From positions 1 through 43,744 of the forward strand of contig CAIXIP010000244.1 of the NCBI GenBank assembly GCA_903919535.1: a DNA stretch of 43,744 nucleotides. The letters run 5' to 3'. The stretch's first letter is position 1; every line of letters starts with the position of its first letter. Below are positions 9,417 to 18,407 of the stretch, piece by piece. Under the pieces are notes generated by a model. It had not been told where the DNA came from, did no database searches, and worked only from the letters and a program-made list of their open reading frames with translations. This DNA is from an uncultured Bacteroidota bacterium (GTDB lineage Bacteria; Bacteroidota; Bacteroidia; 2-12-FULL-35-15). A program made the position numbers and the translations under genes.

Positions 9417-9923
9417 ATGATCATTGAAAAAAACACTGTAGTTTCTGTGAACTACTTATTATCCTTAAAAGAATCAGGAGAAAAAGTGGAGCAGACTAGC
9501 AAAGAAAATCCGTTTGTGTTTATTTTTGGCACAGGTGGCTTATTAGAAGATTTTGAAGCTAATCTTCAAGGAAAAAAAATTGGAGATTCATTCGATTTTT
9601 TTGTTGACCACCAACGTGGTTATGGTGTTCGTGATGAGCAGCATTTAGTTATGATTCCTATCGAAGCTTTTTTAGGTGAAGACGGATCATTTGATAAAGA
9701 AAATGTGAAAATTGGAGTAACCCTTCCAATGGTTGATAACGAAGGAAATCGTTTATATGGAACAGTTATGGAAATTTCTACTGAACATGTAAAGATGGAT
9801 TTTAATCATCCTTTAGCAGGAAAAGATCTACATTTTAAAGGTGAAGTTCTTGAAGTACGCAAAGCTACAGAAGATGAACTAGCTCATGGTCATGTTCATG
9901 GTGAGCATGGACATCATCATTAA
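9417..9923 (+). CDS. SlyD-like FKBP peptidyl-prolyl cis-trans isomerase
   Basis: A 168-residue cytoplasmic protein with the SlyD arrangement. A split FKBP domain starts with KNTVVSVNYLLSLKESGE, followed by FGTGGLLEDFEANLQGKKIGD. An insert-in-flap chaperone domain covers about residues 70-125, and the second FKBP strand contains HPLAGKDLHFKGEVLEV. The tail is histidine-rich (HGHVHGEHGHHH), as in SlyD proteins that bind nickel or other metals. The expected role is prolyl isomerisation and chaperone activity, perhaps with metal handling. It is followed by its own terminator. Assignment to the SlyD group is secure, while the metal role is inference from the tail. Confidence 0.9.
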   Translation: MIIEKNTVVSVNYLLSLKESGEKVEQTSKENPFVFIFGTGGLLEDFEANLQGKKIGDSFDFFVDHQRGYGVRDEQHLVMIPIEAFLGEDGSFDKENVKIGVTLPMVDNEGNRLYGTVMEISTEHVKMDFNHPLAGKDLHFKGEVLEVRKATEDELAHGHVHGEHGHHH

Positions 9924-9943
9924 TAGTTTTATAGGTGATTTAG

Positions 9944-9984
9944 CAATTGGCAATTTGTGAAATACATGTTGCCAATTGTTTTTT
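9944..9984 (+). terminator. intrinsic terminator after the prolyl isomerase
   Basis: CAATTGGCAA at 9944-9953 pairs with TTGCCAATTG at 9969-9978, a 10 bp perfect stem with a 15-base loop, followed by six T (9979-9984). It starts 20 bases after the stop codon. Confidence 0.8.
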
Positions 9985-10013
9985 GATTCCATACCGAACT
10001 GTTAATTTTAAAA

Positions 10014-10430
10014 ATGAACTTACATCTTAAATCACCTTCTGATAAGGAATTTATGCTTATCCAAGCATACATCTTAGAATTCGAGTTAGATAGTCGTGCT
10101 TTACAAAAAGAACAATTCACAGCCGCTTATAGAGATAATGAATTAGTTGGATTTGGACGTATTCGCAAACACGATGACTGCATCGAACTTTGTTCATTAG
10201 GAGTTATTACTCAGCACCGAAGAAAGGGAATTGGAAAAGCAATTGTGAAGGAACTTGTTCACAGAGCAGAGCAGTCAATTTATCTTGTGTGTATAATTCC
10301 CGAATTTTTTACTCCTTTGAACTTTAGAATCGTTAGCGAATTCCCGGATTCAATCAATAAAAAAATAAATTATTGCAAGGAGGAGCTGATTGTTCCCGAA
10401 AGCTATGTTGCAATGCTTTTTCAGAAATAA
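10014..10430 (+). CDS. GNAT-family N-acetyltransferase
   Basis: A 138-residue protein with the GNAT fold. The acetyl-CoA pyrophosphate-binding loop is visible in QHRRKGIGKAIVKEL (about residues 72-86), preceded by the beta-4 strand CIELCSLGVI. The N-terminal part has ELVGFGRI, the usual beta-2/beta-3 hairpin. The acceptor substrate cannot be predicted. The stop is only eight bases from the end of the convergent CHAT gene, with no clear terminator between them. Confidence 0.8.
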   Translation: MNLHLKSPSDKEFMLIQAYILEFELDSRALQKEQFTAAYRDNELVGFGRIRKHDDCIELCSLGVITQHRRKGIGKAIVKELVHRAEQSIYLVCIIPEFFTPLNFRIVSEFPDSINKKINYCKEELIVPESYVAMLFQK

Positions 10431-10438
10431 TTCCGTTA

Positions 10439-13273
10439 TTAACTACCAATTAAAATAAATGCTCCCCAATAAAAAGGTTCTTTAAATTTCATTTTTAATT
10501 GCTTCTGAGCTTTCAGAAAAGCGTCTTGTTTATTACCCGAAAGCATATAAAATTTATAGAAGTTAGTCATTAGTTCCATTGTAGCATCGTCACTTACTTG
10601 CCATAAACTCATAATTATTGCTTTTGCTCCGGCAACTTGAAAAGCTCGTTGTAAACCATATACACCTTCACCTGCTTTTATATCACCCAGTCCAGTTTCG
10701 CAAGCACTAAGTATTACCAATTGCGTTTTATCCAACGAAAGATTCATTGTTTCATATGCCGTTAATATCCCATTATCCTTATTGGAAAGATCAGAAGTTC
10801 CATCAAACACTTTTTCGCAATTAGCAAGTAATAATCCGGAGCGATGAAGCGGATTGTTTTTTGCTTTTGATGTTTCGATCCCTAATACTTTTTCATCTTC
10901 TATTGCACTTGTATTTGCCAAAAAGAAGCCGTGTGTGGCAATATGCAATATGCTCGATTTAGCTAATTTAACATTTGTTTCAGAAGCATCATTTCCTTCG
11001 AAAAGCGTAGTCGAATAACCATTTGTTTTTAGGATTGGATTAATATTTTCTACTTCCAGTTTTGTTCCAGGTAAGGATGGAATAACTTCTTCGCCACCAT
11101 AATTTGGAAATCCGAATAAAGAAGCTGTTTTAGGAAAGTCTTTTTTCAGAACAGTGTTTTTTAATTCTAATACATCTTTCGAATTGCTGACCAAAATGAT
11201 GTTTTTCGAATCAATTAAATATTTTCCGGTGCCATCTTTTAATGTGTTTAAGCTAATTTGATTATAAACACCATCCAATGAAACGTAAATTGTTTTTTTA
11301 TTAATAATAGCGTTATCAATAGTCGACCAATATTTTGAATACGATTCGTTATCAGGTTTAATATTTTTAATGCTGTTTCTGTAAAATTTTATTGCGGAAG
11401 TTTCGAGTTCTGATCCATTTTTGTTTATAAGCAATTCGGGTTGCGTAGCGTTTTTAGTCAATACTAATGTGGCATAATAAACTTCATTTGTAAAAGAGGT
11501 ATTGAATTTTTTGAATTCAATGATATCTACAATTGCTTCATCGTCATTGAGAGTTTTTGTGAGGTCAGTAAAAAGAATCGTGCTCCCTGAATAACCTATT
11601 TTAAAAGCATTTGACTGGGAGGATAATTTTTTTTCCAGGTCATTTGTTTCTCTTTCAAGAGAATCTAAATTTACTTTTTCATCAGCCAGTTCATCTTTTG
11701 ATAATGTATAAAGTCTTGCTAATTGCTCCTTTTGATCCAACCACTTCGAATAATTATTTTTTAATTCTTCATTGCCACCGCTCAAGATTGCATTTTTTAC
11801 TTTGTTAGTGGAGTTAAGTAACAGAGCTTTTGTCTTCAATTGGTAATTGAACATTTTACCTTTAAGTTCAGGATTGCTTGAATATGCATCAGCAACAAAT
11901 GAATTAAAACGTTGTAAGCGAGGCGAAATTTTATTCCAAAATGTAGCTTTTTCACTTTCACTCATTGGCGCAAAATAAGCATCTATATAGTTCATCGTTG
12001 CATCCATGACTTTTATATAATTGATTGCAGCAACATCAATTTTGTTGCTTTGCCATTGCACAATAGCTAAATCTTCTAATGATTTGATATAATCCGGATG
12101 AGTATTACTCAGTAACTCGCTTCGCATTTTTACTGCATTAGTAAGTACTATTTCGGCTTCAGGCAAACGATTGTTTATTCGGTAGAAGTTTCCTAGATCA
12201 ACCATTGTTGCAACTGTTGCGGGGTGCTTCTCACCAAATTTGCGTTTGTAAATTTCAAATGCATCTTTTAACAATGCTTCCACCTCGCTTGTTTTTCCCA
12301 TTTGCAGATACAAGGAAGCTAACCCTCTTTTGAGATAAGCATAATCAGGATGATTTTTTCCTAGTTTTTTTTCTTTAAGTTTAAGCGCATTTAAATAAAT
12401 GGTTTCTGCTTCTGTAAACCTTTCCATATCCTGATAAAGCAATGCCAGGTTAATTGTAAGTCGGATGTGGTTGCTGGAAGATTCTTTTAATTTTTCTTTG
12501 GTAATGCTTAAAACCTGTGTCATTAATTTTTCTGCATCTTCATCACGACCAAGAAGTTGTAATAACATTGCTTTGTTATTTAAAGCGATTGCATATGGAA
12601 TTGAATTTTTCCCAAGTGTATTTGAATTGTCTTCAATAGCTTTATTTATAAGCTCTTCCGCTTCATTATACTTCCCTTCGTCTTTTAGTAGAACCGCTTT
12701 ATTATTTTCGGATGCTGCATAAGCTGCAGATCTTTCATCTAAATCTTTTCGCAACGCTAAAGCAAGGTCAGAATATTTTTCTGCATTTATATAACGACCT
12801 GTTGTTTGGTAAAGTAGCGCTAAATTGCTTTCTGTTAGGGCATAATCCGATGTTTTTTGTGCGCCATTTTTTTCATAGATAAACATTGCTTGTTTAAAAG
12901 AAAATTCGGCAGTATGAAATTTGTTACTTGCAAAAGCAATTTCTCCTGAATTATTAAAGTTTTTTGCTCGGTCAACTGTTAAGTCAGCATCACGGTTGGT
13001 GGAAACTTTATACCCTTCAATAAAAGCATTTTTTACCCTGTCGGATTTTTCTTTTGTTTCAAATAGACCCGCATTGTCGCTGAATGAAATGGCATAGTTG
13101 AAATTTGATTCATCAAATTCTTTTCGTGAATCATCCATTTTGTTTTCACCGGCTTCTTTAGCTTTTTTCAAAGCATCATCTTTGGCTTTATTTAATGCGC
13201 CTTTAAAATCTATTTGTGAAAAAGCATTTAAAAACAGGGTTAATGAGAATATTAATAGGAATGATTTTTTCAT
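10439..13273 (-). CDS. secreted TPR-CHAT protein (caspase-like protease candidate)
   Basis: A 944-residue protein with a signal peptide (about residues 1-19, ending NAFSQ). TPR repeats of the kinesin-light-chain kind follow (about 105-430, with units like ALNNKAMLLQLLGRDEDAEKL). Next comes a charged, coiled-coil-prone stretch (about 500-560) and then a C-terminal CHAT domain (about 650-944). The CHAT catalytic pair is present: His781 in IATHGFF and Cys858 in LSACETGLGD, followed by GVYGLQRAFQVAGA. CHAT is a clan CD (caspase/separase-like) peptidase fold. The intact dyad suggests activity, but the substrate is unknown. The signal peptide places it outside the cytoplasm, unlike CRISPR-linked (Csx29) or gasdermin-linked CHAT proteases, and neither partner type is present here. 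Confidence 0.87.
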   Translation of the reverse strand: MKKSFLLIFSLTLFLNAFSQIDFKGALNKAKDDALKKAKEAGENKMDDSRKEFDESNFNYAISFSDNAGLFETKEKSDRVKNAFIEGYKVSTNRDADLTVDRAKNFNNSGEIAFASNKFHTAEFSFKQAMFIYEKNGAQKTSDYALTESNLALLYQTTGRYINAEKYSDLALALRKDLDERSAAYAASENNKAVLLKDEGKYNEAEELINKAIEDNSNTLGKNSIPYAIALNNKAMLLQLLGRDEDAEKLMTQVLSITKEKLKESSSNHIRLTINLALLYQDMERFTEAETIYLNALKLKEKKLGKNHPDYAYLKRGLASLYLQMGKTSEVEALLKDAFEIYKRKFGEKHPATVATMVDLGNFYRINNRLPEAEIVLTNAVKMRSELLSNTHPDYIKSLEDLAIVQWQSNKIDVAAINYIKVMDATMNYIDAYFAPMSESEKATFWNKISPRLQRFNSFVADAYSSNPELKGKMFNYQLKTKALLLNSTNKVKNAILSGGNEELKNNYSKWLDQKEQLARLYTLSKDELADEKVNLDSLERETNDLEKKLSSQSNAFKIGYSGSTILFTDLTKTLNDDEAIVDIIEFKKFNTSFTNEVYYATLVLTKNATQPELLINKNGSELETSAIKFYRNSIKNIKPDNESYSKYWSTIDNAIINKKTIYVSLDGVYNQISLNTLKDGTGKYLIDSKNIILVSNSKDVLELKNTVLKKDFPKTASLFGFPNYGGEEVIPSLPGTKLEVENINPILKTNGYSTTLFEGNDASETNVKLAKSSILHIATHGFFLANTSAIEDEKVLGIETSKAKNNPLHRSGLLLANCEKVFDGTSDLSNKDNGILTAYETMNLSLDKTQLVILSACETGLGDIKAGEGVYGLQRAFQVAGAKAIIMSLWQVSDDATMELMTNFYKFYMLSGNKQDAFLKAQKQLKMKFKEPFYWGAFILIGS

Positions 13274-13348
13274 ATTTTTTGTCTTTCTAAAATCTATATC
13301 GAAGGTATAAAAAAGGGCGATTCGATACTTCTTTTTATAATTAAAAAC

Positions 13349-13356
13349 TATATTTG
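13349..13356 (+). promoter_or_regulatory. candidate -7 box for the HEAT-repeat gene
   Basis: TATATTTG matches TAnnTTTG and lies 51 bases before the ATG at 13408, in the divergent spacer between the CHAT and HEAT genes. The -33 region is poor (TTCG, 24 bases upstream). Confidence 0.35.
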
Positions 13357-13407
13357 AGATAGCATTTATGGTGATTTTTTAAGTTCAAACAGCAGGTTAA
13401 GTTTATC

Positions 13408-14163
13408 ATGGGGTTTTACGAATTAGATAAGGAGCAACGGCAAATTCTGGTTGACAAGATCAATCAGAATATTCTTTCTAAAATTATCAAAGGGCAGTCA
13501 ACTTTAATTTCAGATTATTTTTCTGATGAGGATACTTATGTTCGAAAAACAGCCTATATAGCGCTTGGTCGAATATACAAGGAGAATAAAGATCTAAAAA
13601 ATAATATTTTAAATTTTCTTGATACTCAAATAAAGTCAAAGAATGAAAAGATAAGACAAACCGTAATTAACGCTGCTGGTGAAATAGGGAAATTTGATTT
13701 TGAAGCAATTGAACAATTTATGAAAACAGGACTTTTTGATGAGCATCATTCTGTTCGGAATGCAGTGATAGGTTCGATCAAAAAGATGAGTGAGAAAAAT
13801 CCTAAACCAACGCTTGCATTCGCAAAACAATTTCTACACCATGAAGATAAAGAGATCCGTAGAGAAATTTGTCATGGAATAGAACTTCGTGGAAGAACAC
13901 ATCCAAAAGATGTATTGCCTCTTTTAAAAGAATTGCAAAATGACAAAACAGTAAGAGTTCGAAAAACATTAATACATGTTTTAGGGCAAATTGCTTATAA
14001 AAAGGGGTGCTTAGAAATAGTAATAGCTGATCTCAAACAATGGGAAAATAAAGAATTGGTAGCTAAAGCAATTGAAGAGATTATTGATGTTCATGATCGA
14101 TATATAAATTTCTCCGAAAAGACTCAAAAGCAGGCCATCGATTATATCGAGAAAAATTATTAG
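13408..14163 (+). CDS. HEAT-repeat protein
   Basis: A 251-residue protein made almost wholly of paired helices of the HEAT/PBS-lyase type. Examples are DEDTYVRKTAYIALGRIYKE, KIRQTVINAAGEIGK, HHSVRNAVIGSIKKM, DKEIRREICHGIELR and TVRVRKTLIHVLGQIA. There is no signal peptide, so it is probably cytoplasmic. HEAT solenoids act as binding scaffolds. A few relatives are DNA-alkylation-repair (AlkD-like) proteins, but nothing here identifies that activity. The gene converges on the deacetylase with a gap of three bases. Function is unassigned. Confidence 0.75.
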   Translation: MGFYELDKEQRQILVDKINQNILSKIIKGQSTLISDYFSDEDTYVRKTAYIALGRIYKENKDLKNNILNFLDTQIKSKNEKIRQTVINAAGEIGKFDFEAIEQFMKTGLFDEHHSVRNAVIGSIKKMSEKNPKPTLAFAKQFLHHEDKEIRREICHGIELRGRTHPKDVLPLLKELQNDKTVRVRKTLIHVLGQIAYKKGCLEIVIADLKQWENKELVAKAIEEIIDVHDRYINFSEKTQKQAIDYIEKNY

Positions 14164-14166
14164 AAT

Positions 14167-14778
14167 TTAGTTGAAGATATCAAACTCAAATCCTTTTTCT
14201 TTTGCATATTCAATAAAACGCGGCAAGGCATATTCCATGTTCTTTTGGGCTTTAATACTATCATGAAAAACTATGACAGAACCATTTCTTACATTATCAA
14301 TTACATTTTTCAAACATTTTTCGGGAGATGTTTTTTTATCAAAATCTCCACTCAGAACATCCCACATAATAATTTTGAATTTTGAATTTAGAATAGCAAA
14401 TTGTGATTTTTTTAATTTGCCATATGGAGGACGAAACAAATTTGTACTTACATAGTTTGCACATTTTTCAATGTTCTGAATGTAATTTTTTGAATGTGTA
14501 TTCCATCCTTTTAGATGGTTGAACGTATGGTTTCCAATCGCATGATTTTCATCTACTATCCTTTGATAAACGGCCGTATTCTTTTGTATGTTTTCTCCTA
14601 CGCAAAAAAAAGTTGCTTTGATGTTATGTTGTTTTAGTATGTCTAAAACCCAAGGGGTAATATCAGGAACGGGCCCATCATCAAATGTTAGATAGATTTT
14701 TTTGTCTGTTTTGTCCATTCGCCAAATCGCCTTTTGGAAAAGCTTTCGAAAAAGATATGGAGGCCGAACTAAGTACAA
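14167..14778 (-). CDS. polysaccharide deacetylase (NodB homology domain)
   Basis: A 203-residue protein containing all the NodB motifs: LTFDDGP (Asp33, Asp34), the zinc-binding HxxxH in GNHTFNH, RPPYG, WDVLSGDFD and the catalytic-histidine strand VIVFHDS. It should hydrolyse N-acetyl groups from a polysaccharide such as peptidoglycan or an exopolysaccharide. No signal peptide is visible. The chosen start is TTG at 14778: no ATG or GTG lies between it and the in-frame stop upstream. The residues it adds (MYLVRPPYLFRKLF) resemble the usual N-terminus of Bacteroidota members. The alternative is the internal ATG at residue 21, which would still keep the catalytic domain. Confidence 0.85.
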   Translation of the reverse strand: MYLVRPPYLFRKLFQKAIWRMDKTDKKIYLTFDDGPVPDITPWVLDILKQHNIKATFFCVGENIQKNTAVYQRIVDENHAIGNHTFNHLKGWNTHSKNYIQNIEKCANYVSTNLFRPPYGKLKKSQFAILNSKFKIIMWDVLSGDFDKKTSPEKCLKNVIDNVRNGSVIVFHDSIKAQKNMEYALPRFIEYAKEKGFEFDIFN

Positions 14779-14815
14779 AGTCTTTAATATATTTTTTGTG
14801 AATATTTAAAACTAT

Positions 14816-14857
14816 AAAACAAATCCCCAAAATGATTTTATTTTGAGGATTTGTTTT
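14816..14857 (-). terminator. intrinsic terminator after the DUF2723 gene
   Basis: Arms 14816-14833 and 14840-14857 pair over 17 of 18 positions (one C/A mismatch) around a six-base loop. On the minus strand the 3' arm ends in TTTT. It lies 18 bases past the DUF2723 stop and would separate that gene from the deacetylase. Confidence 0.75.
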
Positions 14858-14874
14858 AGAAATATGATTAACAA

Positions 14875-17800
14875 CTATTGACGCATTTGTGATTTTGGCG
14901 TTAAGTTATATGCCTGAAGCAATCTTTCATAGCGAGAGTTAAACTCTTTCGACAATTCATTTTGTTTGAAATTGCCCGAAAAGTATATCATTCGTTCCAT
15001 AATGTCTTGTGCTTGTTCAACATCACGACCAAATGAAGGAATCTCTTTTCTGTCAAAAGAATAATAATATTTGATATTAATTTCGAAATTATCAAATACT
15101 TTTTTTGCTAAAGCATTAGCTTTTTCATTTGCTCCTGCTTGATAATATCCCAAAACAATTGCATACATGGTAGCATCATACGGAACATTTTCCTGTGGCG
15201 TTACTTCAATACATTTATCCAACAACTTAATGGCTTTATCTTTTTTGCCTTCATCAATTAAAGCAATTGCTAAACTTCCCATGCGTTGGCGGATATTCAA
15301 TGCGCAAGAACGAACAAATACATCATCTAAATAAGTTCCTTTAATATCCATACTGCCCCACTTAAACTTGGTCATCATGTTATTATACATGATATCGGTT
15401 TCAATACGGGTTTCTTGCTGTGATTCTTGCTCATTTTGTTTGATTGGAACCAATCTGTATGCTAAGCCTTCCAATTGTAAATATGGTGCAAGATTTAAGT
15501 AAGAACTTGGCGAATTGGTCGCAGCAAAATAAATTGGTCGTTTCCAATTATTATGAGCTAACAAATCAAGAATCATCAGATCATTTTTTTGAACATAATT
15601 ACCAGGAACTGTCCAATCGATGCTTTTAACAATACGATTTGCCATTGCTTTGGTAACCGTTCCATTATTAACAACAGTTGCGCTATCAACAGGCACACTC
15701 ATGTTTTTAGTAGGGAAATAATTATAAAAAGTTCCACCACCAACATCAAGTTGATTTGTACGATCTTCGCTTTTTGCAAATTCGATAAGATCTTTCACAG
15801 GAATAAATCCTTTGATATTTCGATCATGAAAAAGTACCACATCTCTAGTTCCTTGACGATATTGATCTTTTGTTAAAGAAAAAGGAACAGGGTCAGAATC
15901 ATATGCTTTGTGAACCATTTGATCTATATACCAATCGGTATTCAAAAGTTCAAGACAAATTACGCGAACATCGGTTCGTATGCCTTCTACTTCCTGAGCA
16001 TACCAAAGAGGGAATGTGTCATTATCTCCGTTTGTAAATAAGATAGCATTAGGAGCACAGGAATTTAAATAGTCAATTGCCATGTCTCTTGCAATATATC
16101 TGCCAGAACGATTATGGTCGTTCCATTCTTCTTTTGCCATAATTGTTGGAACAGCCAATAAACAAACAGCAGTTGCAGCAATAGCACTTGTAGTTTGATT
16201 CATTCTTTTTACCAGAAAATCGTAGATTGCTAATACACCAAACCCAATCCAGAAGGCAAATGCATAGAATGAGCCGGCATAGGCGTAGTCACGTTCACGT
16301 GGTTCAAAAGGTTTTTGATTTAAATAAATTACAATTGCTACTCCGGTAAAGAAAAATAATAAACCAACAACAAATGCATTTCTTTTATCTGTTTTGATTT
16401 GATAAAACAGTCCAATTAGCCCCAATATTAATGGCAATCCGTAAAGAGCATTTCTTGCCTTGTTGTTATCAGCTCCGTCAGGTAAACCCACTTGAGGCCC
16501 AAGGCGCTGCTGGTCAATTGCGGGGATTCCAGTTATCCAATTTCCATCAGAACTGTTTCCATGTCCTTGAATATCATTTTGTCGGCCAACAAAGTTCCAT
16601 AAAAAATAGCGAGAATACATCCACCCCATTTGATATTGGAAAAAGAATCCTAAATTTTGACCGAATGTTGGTTTGTCAATCGTTTCGTGTTCTCCTGTTT
16701 GAGGATTTGTTGTGGCAATGTGTTTGTAGTTTCTTGGGTTTGTCCAGTTTTTATAACCAATTACATGGTTTTGCTGGCTACTCCACATTCGTGGAAAAAC
16801 AGTACAGAAATCAGGGTCGTATTTCGGAACAGAATTTTTTCTTGAATCAAGAATTACATATTTTCCTGCTTTTTTATCCTGGCCATAAAGTGGACTTCCA
16901 TCGTCAGAACCAATTGTTGGTGCTGAAAAGTATTGACCGTAAACAATCGGCCACGTACCATATTGTTCGCGATTTAAATAAGATAATAGGTTTACGGCAT
17001 TTTCTGGATTGTTTTCATCCATTGGAGGATTAGCCTGGGAGCGAATCACCAAAATAATAAATGAAGAGTAACCAATTAAAATTACGGTGAAACAAAGTAT
17101 AACTGTATTTAAGATTGGTTTACTGTATTTTGCAGTATATCGCAATCCAACTATGATACCACCAATAAGTAAAATACCATAAATAATTGTTCCGCTATTA
17201 AATGGAAGGCCTGCTGAATTAACTGCAGTAATTTCGAACCAGGCAGCAAGTTTTACAATTAAAGGAATAACACCACCTTGAATACCACCAAGAATTAAAA
17301 TTGCAATAGCTCCTGTAATGATCAAGCCTTTACGGGTAACTGCATCGTATTTTTTGAAATAATAAATAAATACAACTGCCGGAATAACCAATAAGTTCAG
17401 TAAATGGACACCTACTGCCAATCCTATCAGGTAAGCAATTAATATGATCCATCTGTCAGCATGAGGCTGATCTGCTTCACGTTCCCAACGAAGAATAACC
17501 CAAAATGTAATGGCTGTGAAAAAGCTTGACATTGCATAAACCTCCCCTTCAACAGCAGAGAACCAAAATGAATCAGAGAAAGTATAAGCTAAAGCTCCAA
17601 CAGCTCCTGCACCAAAAACTGCATACATCTGTCCTGTTGTAAATTCTTTTCCTTTATCTACTATTTTACGCGCTAATGCGGTAATAGACCAAAATAAAAA
17701 TAGTATTGTAAATGAACTGCACAATGCAGACACTGCATTAACCATCATACCCACCTTGCTGGTATCGCCAAATGCAAAAAGGCTAAAAAACCGTCCAATT

Positions 17801-17985
17801 AATAAAAATAAAGGAGCCCCTGGCGGATGTCCTACCTCTAGTTTATATGCACAAGCAATATATTCACCACAATCCCAAAAAGATGCGGTAGATTCCATGG
17901 TACTTAAATAAACAAAAGAGGCTACCAGAAAGATAACCCAGCCAATCATATTATTTAAGCGTTGATAATTTGATGTACTATTCAT
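14875..17985 (-). CDS. DUF2723 (TMEM260-like) membrane protein, probable GT-C glycosyltransferase
   Basis: A 1036-residue protein. Residues 10 to about 610 contain ten or more hydrophobic segments. The first periplasmic loop carries SFWDCGEYIACAYKLEVGHP with Asp38 and Glu41, the acidic site expected of GT-C enzymes. The C-terminal third is soluble and ends in TPR-like helices (about 920-985). DUF2723 (PF11028) is the family of eukaryotic TMEM260, described as a protein O-mannosyltransferase (CAZy GT117). A bacterial role in protein O-glycosylation is therefore plausible but not shown. A polyprenol-phosphate-mannose-type synthase gene lies 14.5 kb away. The length and opening residues are typical of Bacteroidota members. 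Confidence 0.85.
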   Translation of the reverse strand: MNSTSNYQRLNNMIGWVIFLVASFVYLSTMESTASFWDCGEYIACAYKLEVGHPPGAPLFLLIGRFFSLFAFGDTSKVGMMVNAVSALCSSFTILFLFWSITALARKIVDKGKEFTTGQMYAVFGAGAVGALAYTFSDSFWFSAVEGEVYAMSSFFTAITFWVILRWEREADQPHADRWIILIAYLIGLAVGVHLLNLLVIPAVVFIYYFKKYDAVTRKGLIITGAIAILILGGIQGGVIPLIVKLAAWFEITAVNSAGLPFNSGTIIYGILLIGGIIVGLRYTAKYSKPILNTVILCFTVILIGYSSFIILVIRSQANPPMDENNPENAVNLLSYLNREQYGTWPIVYGQYFSAPTIGSDDGSPLYGQDKKAGKYVILDSRKNSVPKYDPDFCTVFPRMWSSQQNHVIGYKNWTNPRNYKHIATTNPQTGEHETIDKPTFGQNLGFFFQYQMGWMYSRYFLWNFVGRQNDIQGHGNSSDGNWITGIPAIDQQRLGPQVGLPDGADNNKARNALYGLPLILGLIGLFYQIKTDKRNAFVVGLLFFFTGVAIVIYLNQKPFEPRERDYAYAGSFYAFAFWIGFGVLAIYDFLVKRMNQTTSAIAATAVCLLAVPTIMAKEEWNDHNRSGRYIARDMAIDYLNSCAPNAILFTNGDNDTFPLWYAQEVEGIRTDVRVICLELLNTDWYIDQMVHKAYDSDPVPFSLTKDQYRQGTRDVVLFHDRNIKGFIPVKDLIEFAKSEDRTNQLDVGGGTFYNYFPTKNMSVPVDSATVVNNGTVTKAMANRIVKSIDWTVPGNYVQKNDLMILDLLAHNNWKRPIYFAATNSPSSYLNLAPYLQLEGLAYRLVPIKQNEQESQQETRIETDIMYNNMMTKFKWGSMDIKGTYLDDVFVRSCALNIRQRMGSLAIALIDEGKKDKAIKLLDKCIEVTPQENVPYDATMYAIVLGYYQAGANEKANALAKKVFDNFEINIKYYYSFDRKEIPSFGRDVEQAQDIMERMIYFSGNFKQNELSKEFNSRYERLLQAYNLTPKSQMRQ

Positions 17986-18075
17986 AGTGTTGGTTTTTTG
18001 CTTTATAATGCTTGCGAAGTTAGAAAATAAATTGAACAGGAAAAGGTTAAAAAAGCATAAGATTTAATAAAATGT

Positions 18076-18105
18076 TTTGAGTGTAAAGTTTATTTATTAT
18101 TTTTG
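18076..18105 (+). promoter_or_regulatory. promoter of tRNA-Gln
   Basis: TTTG at 18076-18079 and TATTTTTG at 18098-18105 are 18 bases apart, an excellent match to the Bacteroidota housekeeping promoter. The predicted start of transcription is about 25 bases before the tRNA. Confidence 0.75.
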
Positions 18106-18136
18106 CAACCCGAATCAATAAATATTGGTTTAAAAT

Positions 18137-18209
18137 TGTCTGATGGTGTAATTGGCAACACGTCTGGTTTTGGTCCAGAAGAGTTCAGGTTCGAGACCTG
18201 ATCAGACAA
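18137..18209 (+). tRNA. tRNA-Gln(TTG)
   Basis: A full cloverleaf of 73 bases. The acceptor arm TGTCTGA (18137-18143) pairs with TCAGACA (18202-18208), with discriminator A18209. The D arm is GTG/CAC. The anticodon stem TCTGG/CCAGA encloses loop TTTTGGT, giving anticodon TTG. The T stem TCAGG/CCTGA encloses loop TTCGAGA. The U1-A72 first pair is characteristic of bacterial glutamine tRNAs. CCA is not encoded. Confidence 0.96.
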
Positions 18210-18222
18210 CTTCTAAAAAATG

Positions 18223-18259
18223 AAAACCCTTGTAAGTTAAACACTTACAAGGGTTTTTT
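18223..18259 (+). terminator. intrinsic terminator of tRNA-Gln
   Basis: AAAACCCTTGTAAG (18223-18236) pairs perfectly with CTTACAAGGGTTTT (18244-18257), with a seven-base loop and a T-run continuing to 18259. It lies 13 bases after the tRNA. Confidence 0.92.
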
Positions 18260-18407
18260 GTTTGTTGTTGTCGGTTCGTGTTCCCGTTTTTTCGATAGTT
18301 TGTAAATTCATAATAACACCATTATACCATTCATAGAGGCAAATTGCCTAAAGGAAGTGTTTTTTTTGAATTCAGTTTTATTGACTGAAATGCTTCCAGT
18401 TGCATAT

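Noticed and set aside
9929-10120. Minus-strand frame of 63 codons across the slyD/GNAT spacer
   Set aside because: It spans an intrinsic terminator and the start of the GNAT gene, with no recognisable product.
10439-14163. A defence island made of the CHAT and HEAT genes
   Set aside because: The CHAT protein has a signal peptide, the genes are divergent, and no nuclease, reverse transcriptase, gasdermin or CRISPR partner is near.
16431-17033. A 200-codon plus-strand frame inside the DUF2723 gene
   Set aside because: It is antisense to a long, well-recognised coding region. Its product shows no domain, and AT-rich coding DNA often leaves such open antisense frames.
18330-18400. Short palindromes downstream of the response regulator (AGGCAA/TTGCCT and TTCAGT/ACTGAA)
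   Set aside because: One has a single-base loop and the other no T-run. Neither makes a convincing terminator or operator.
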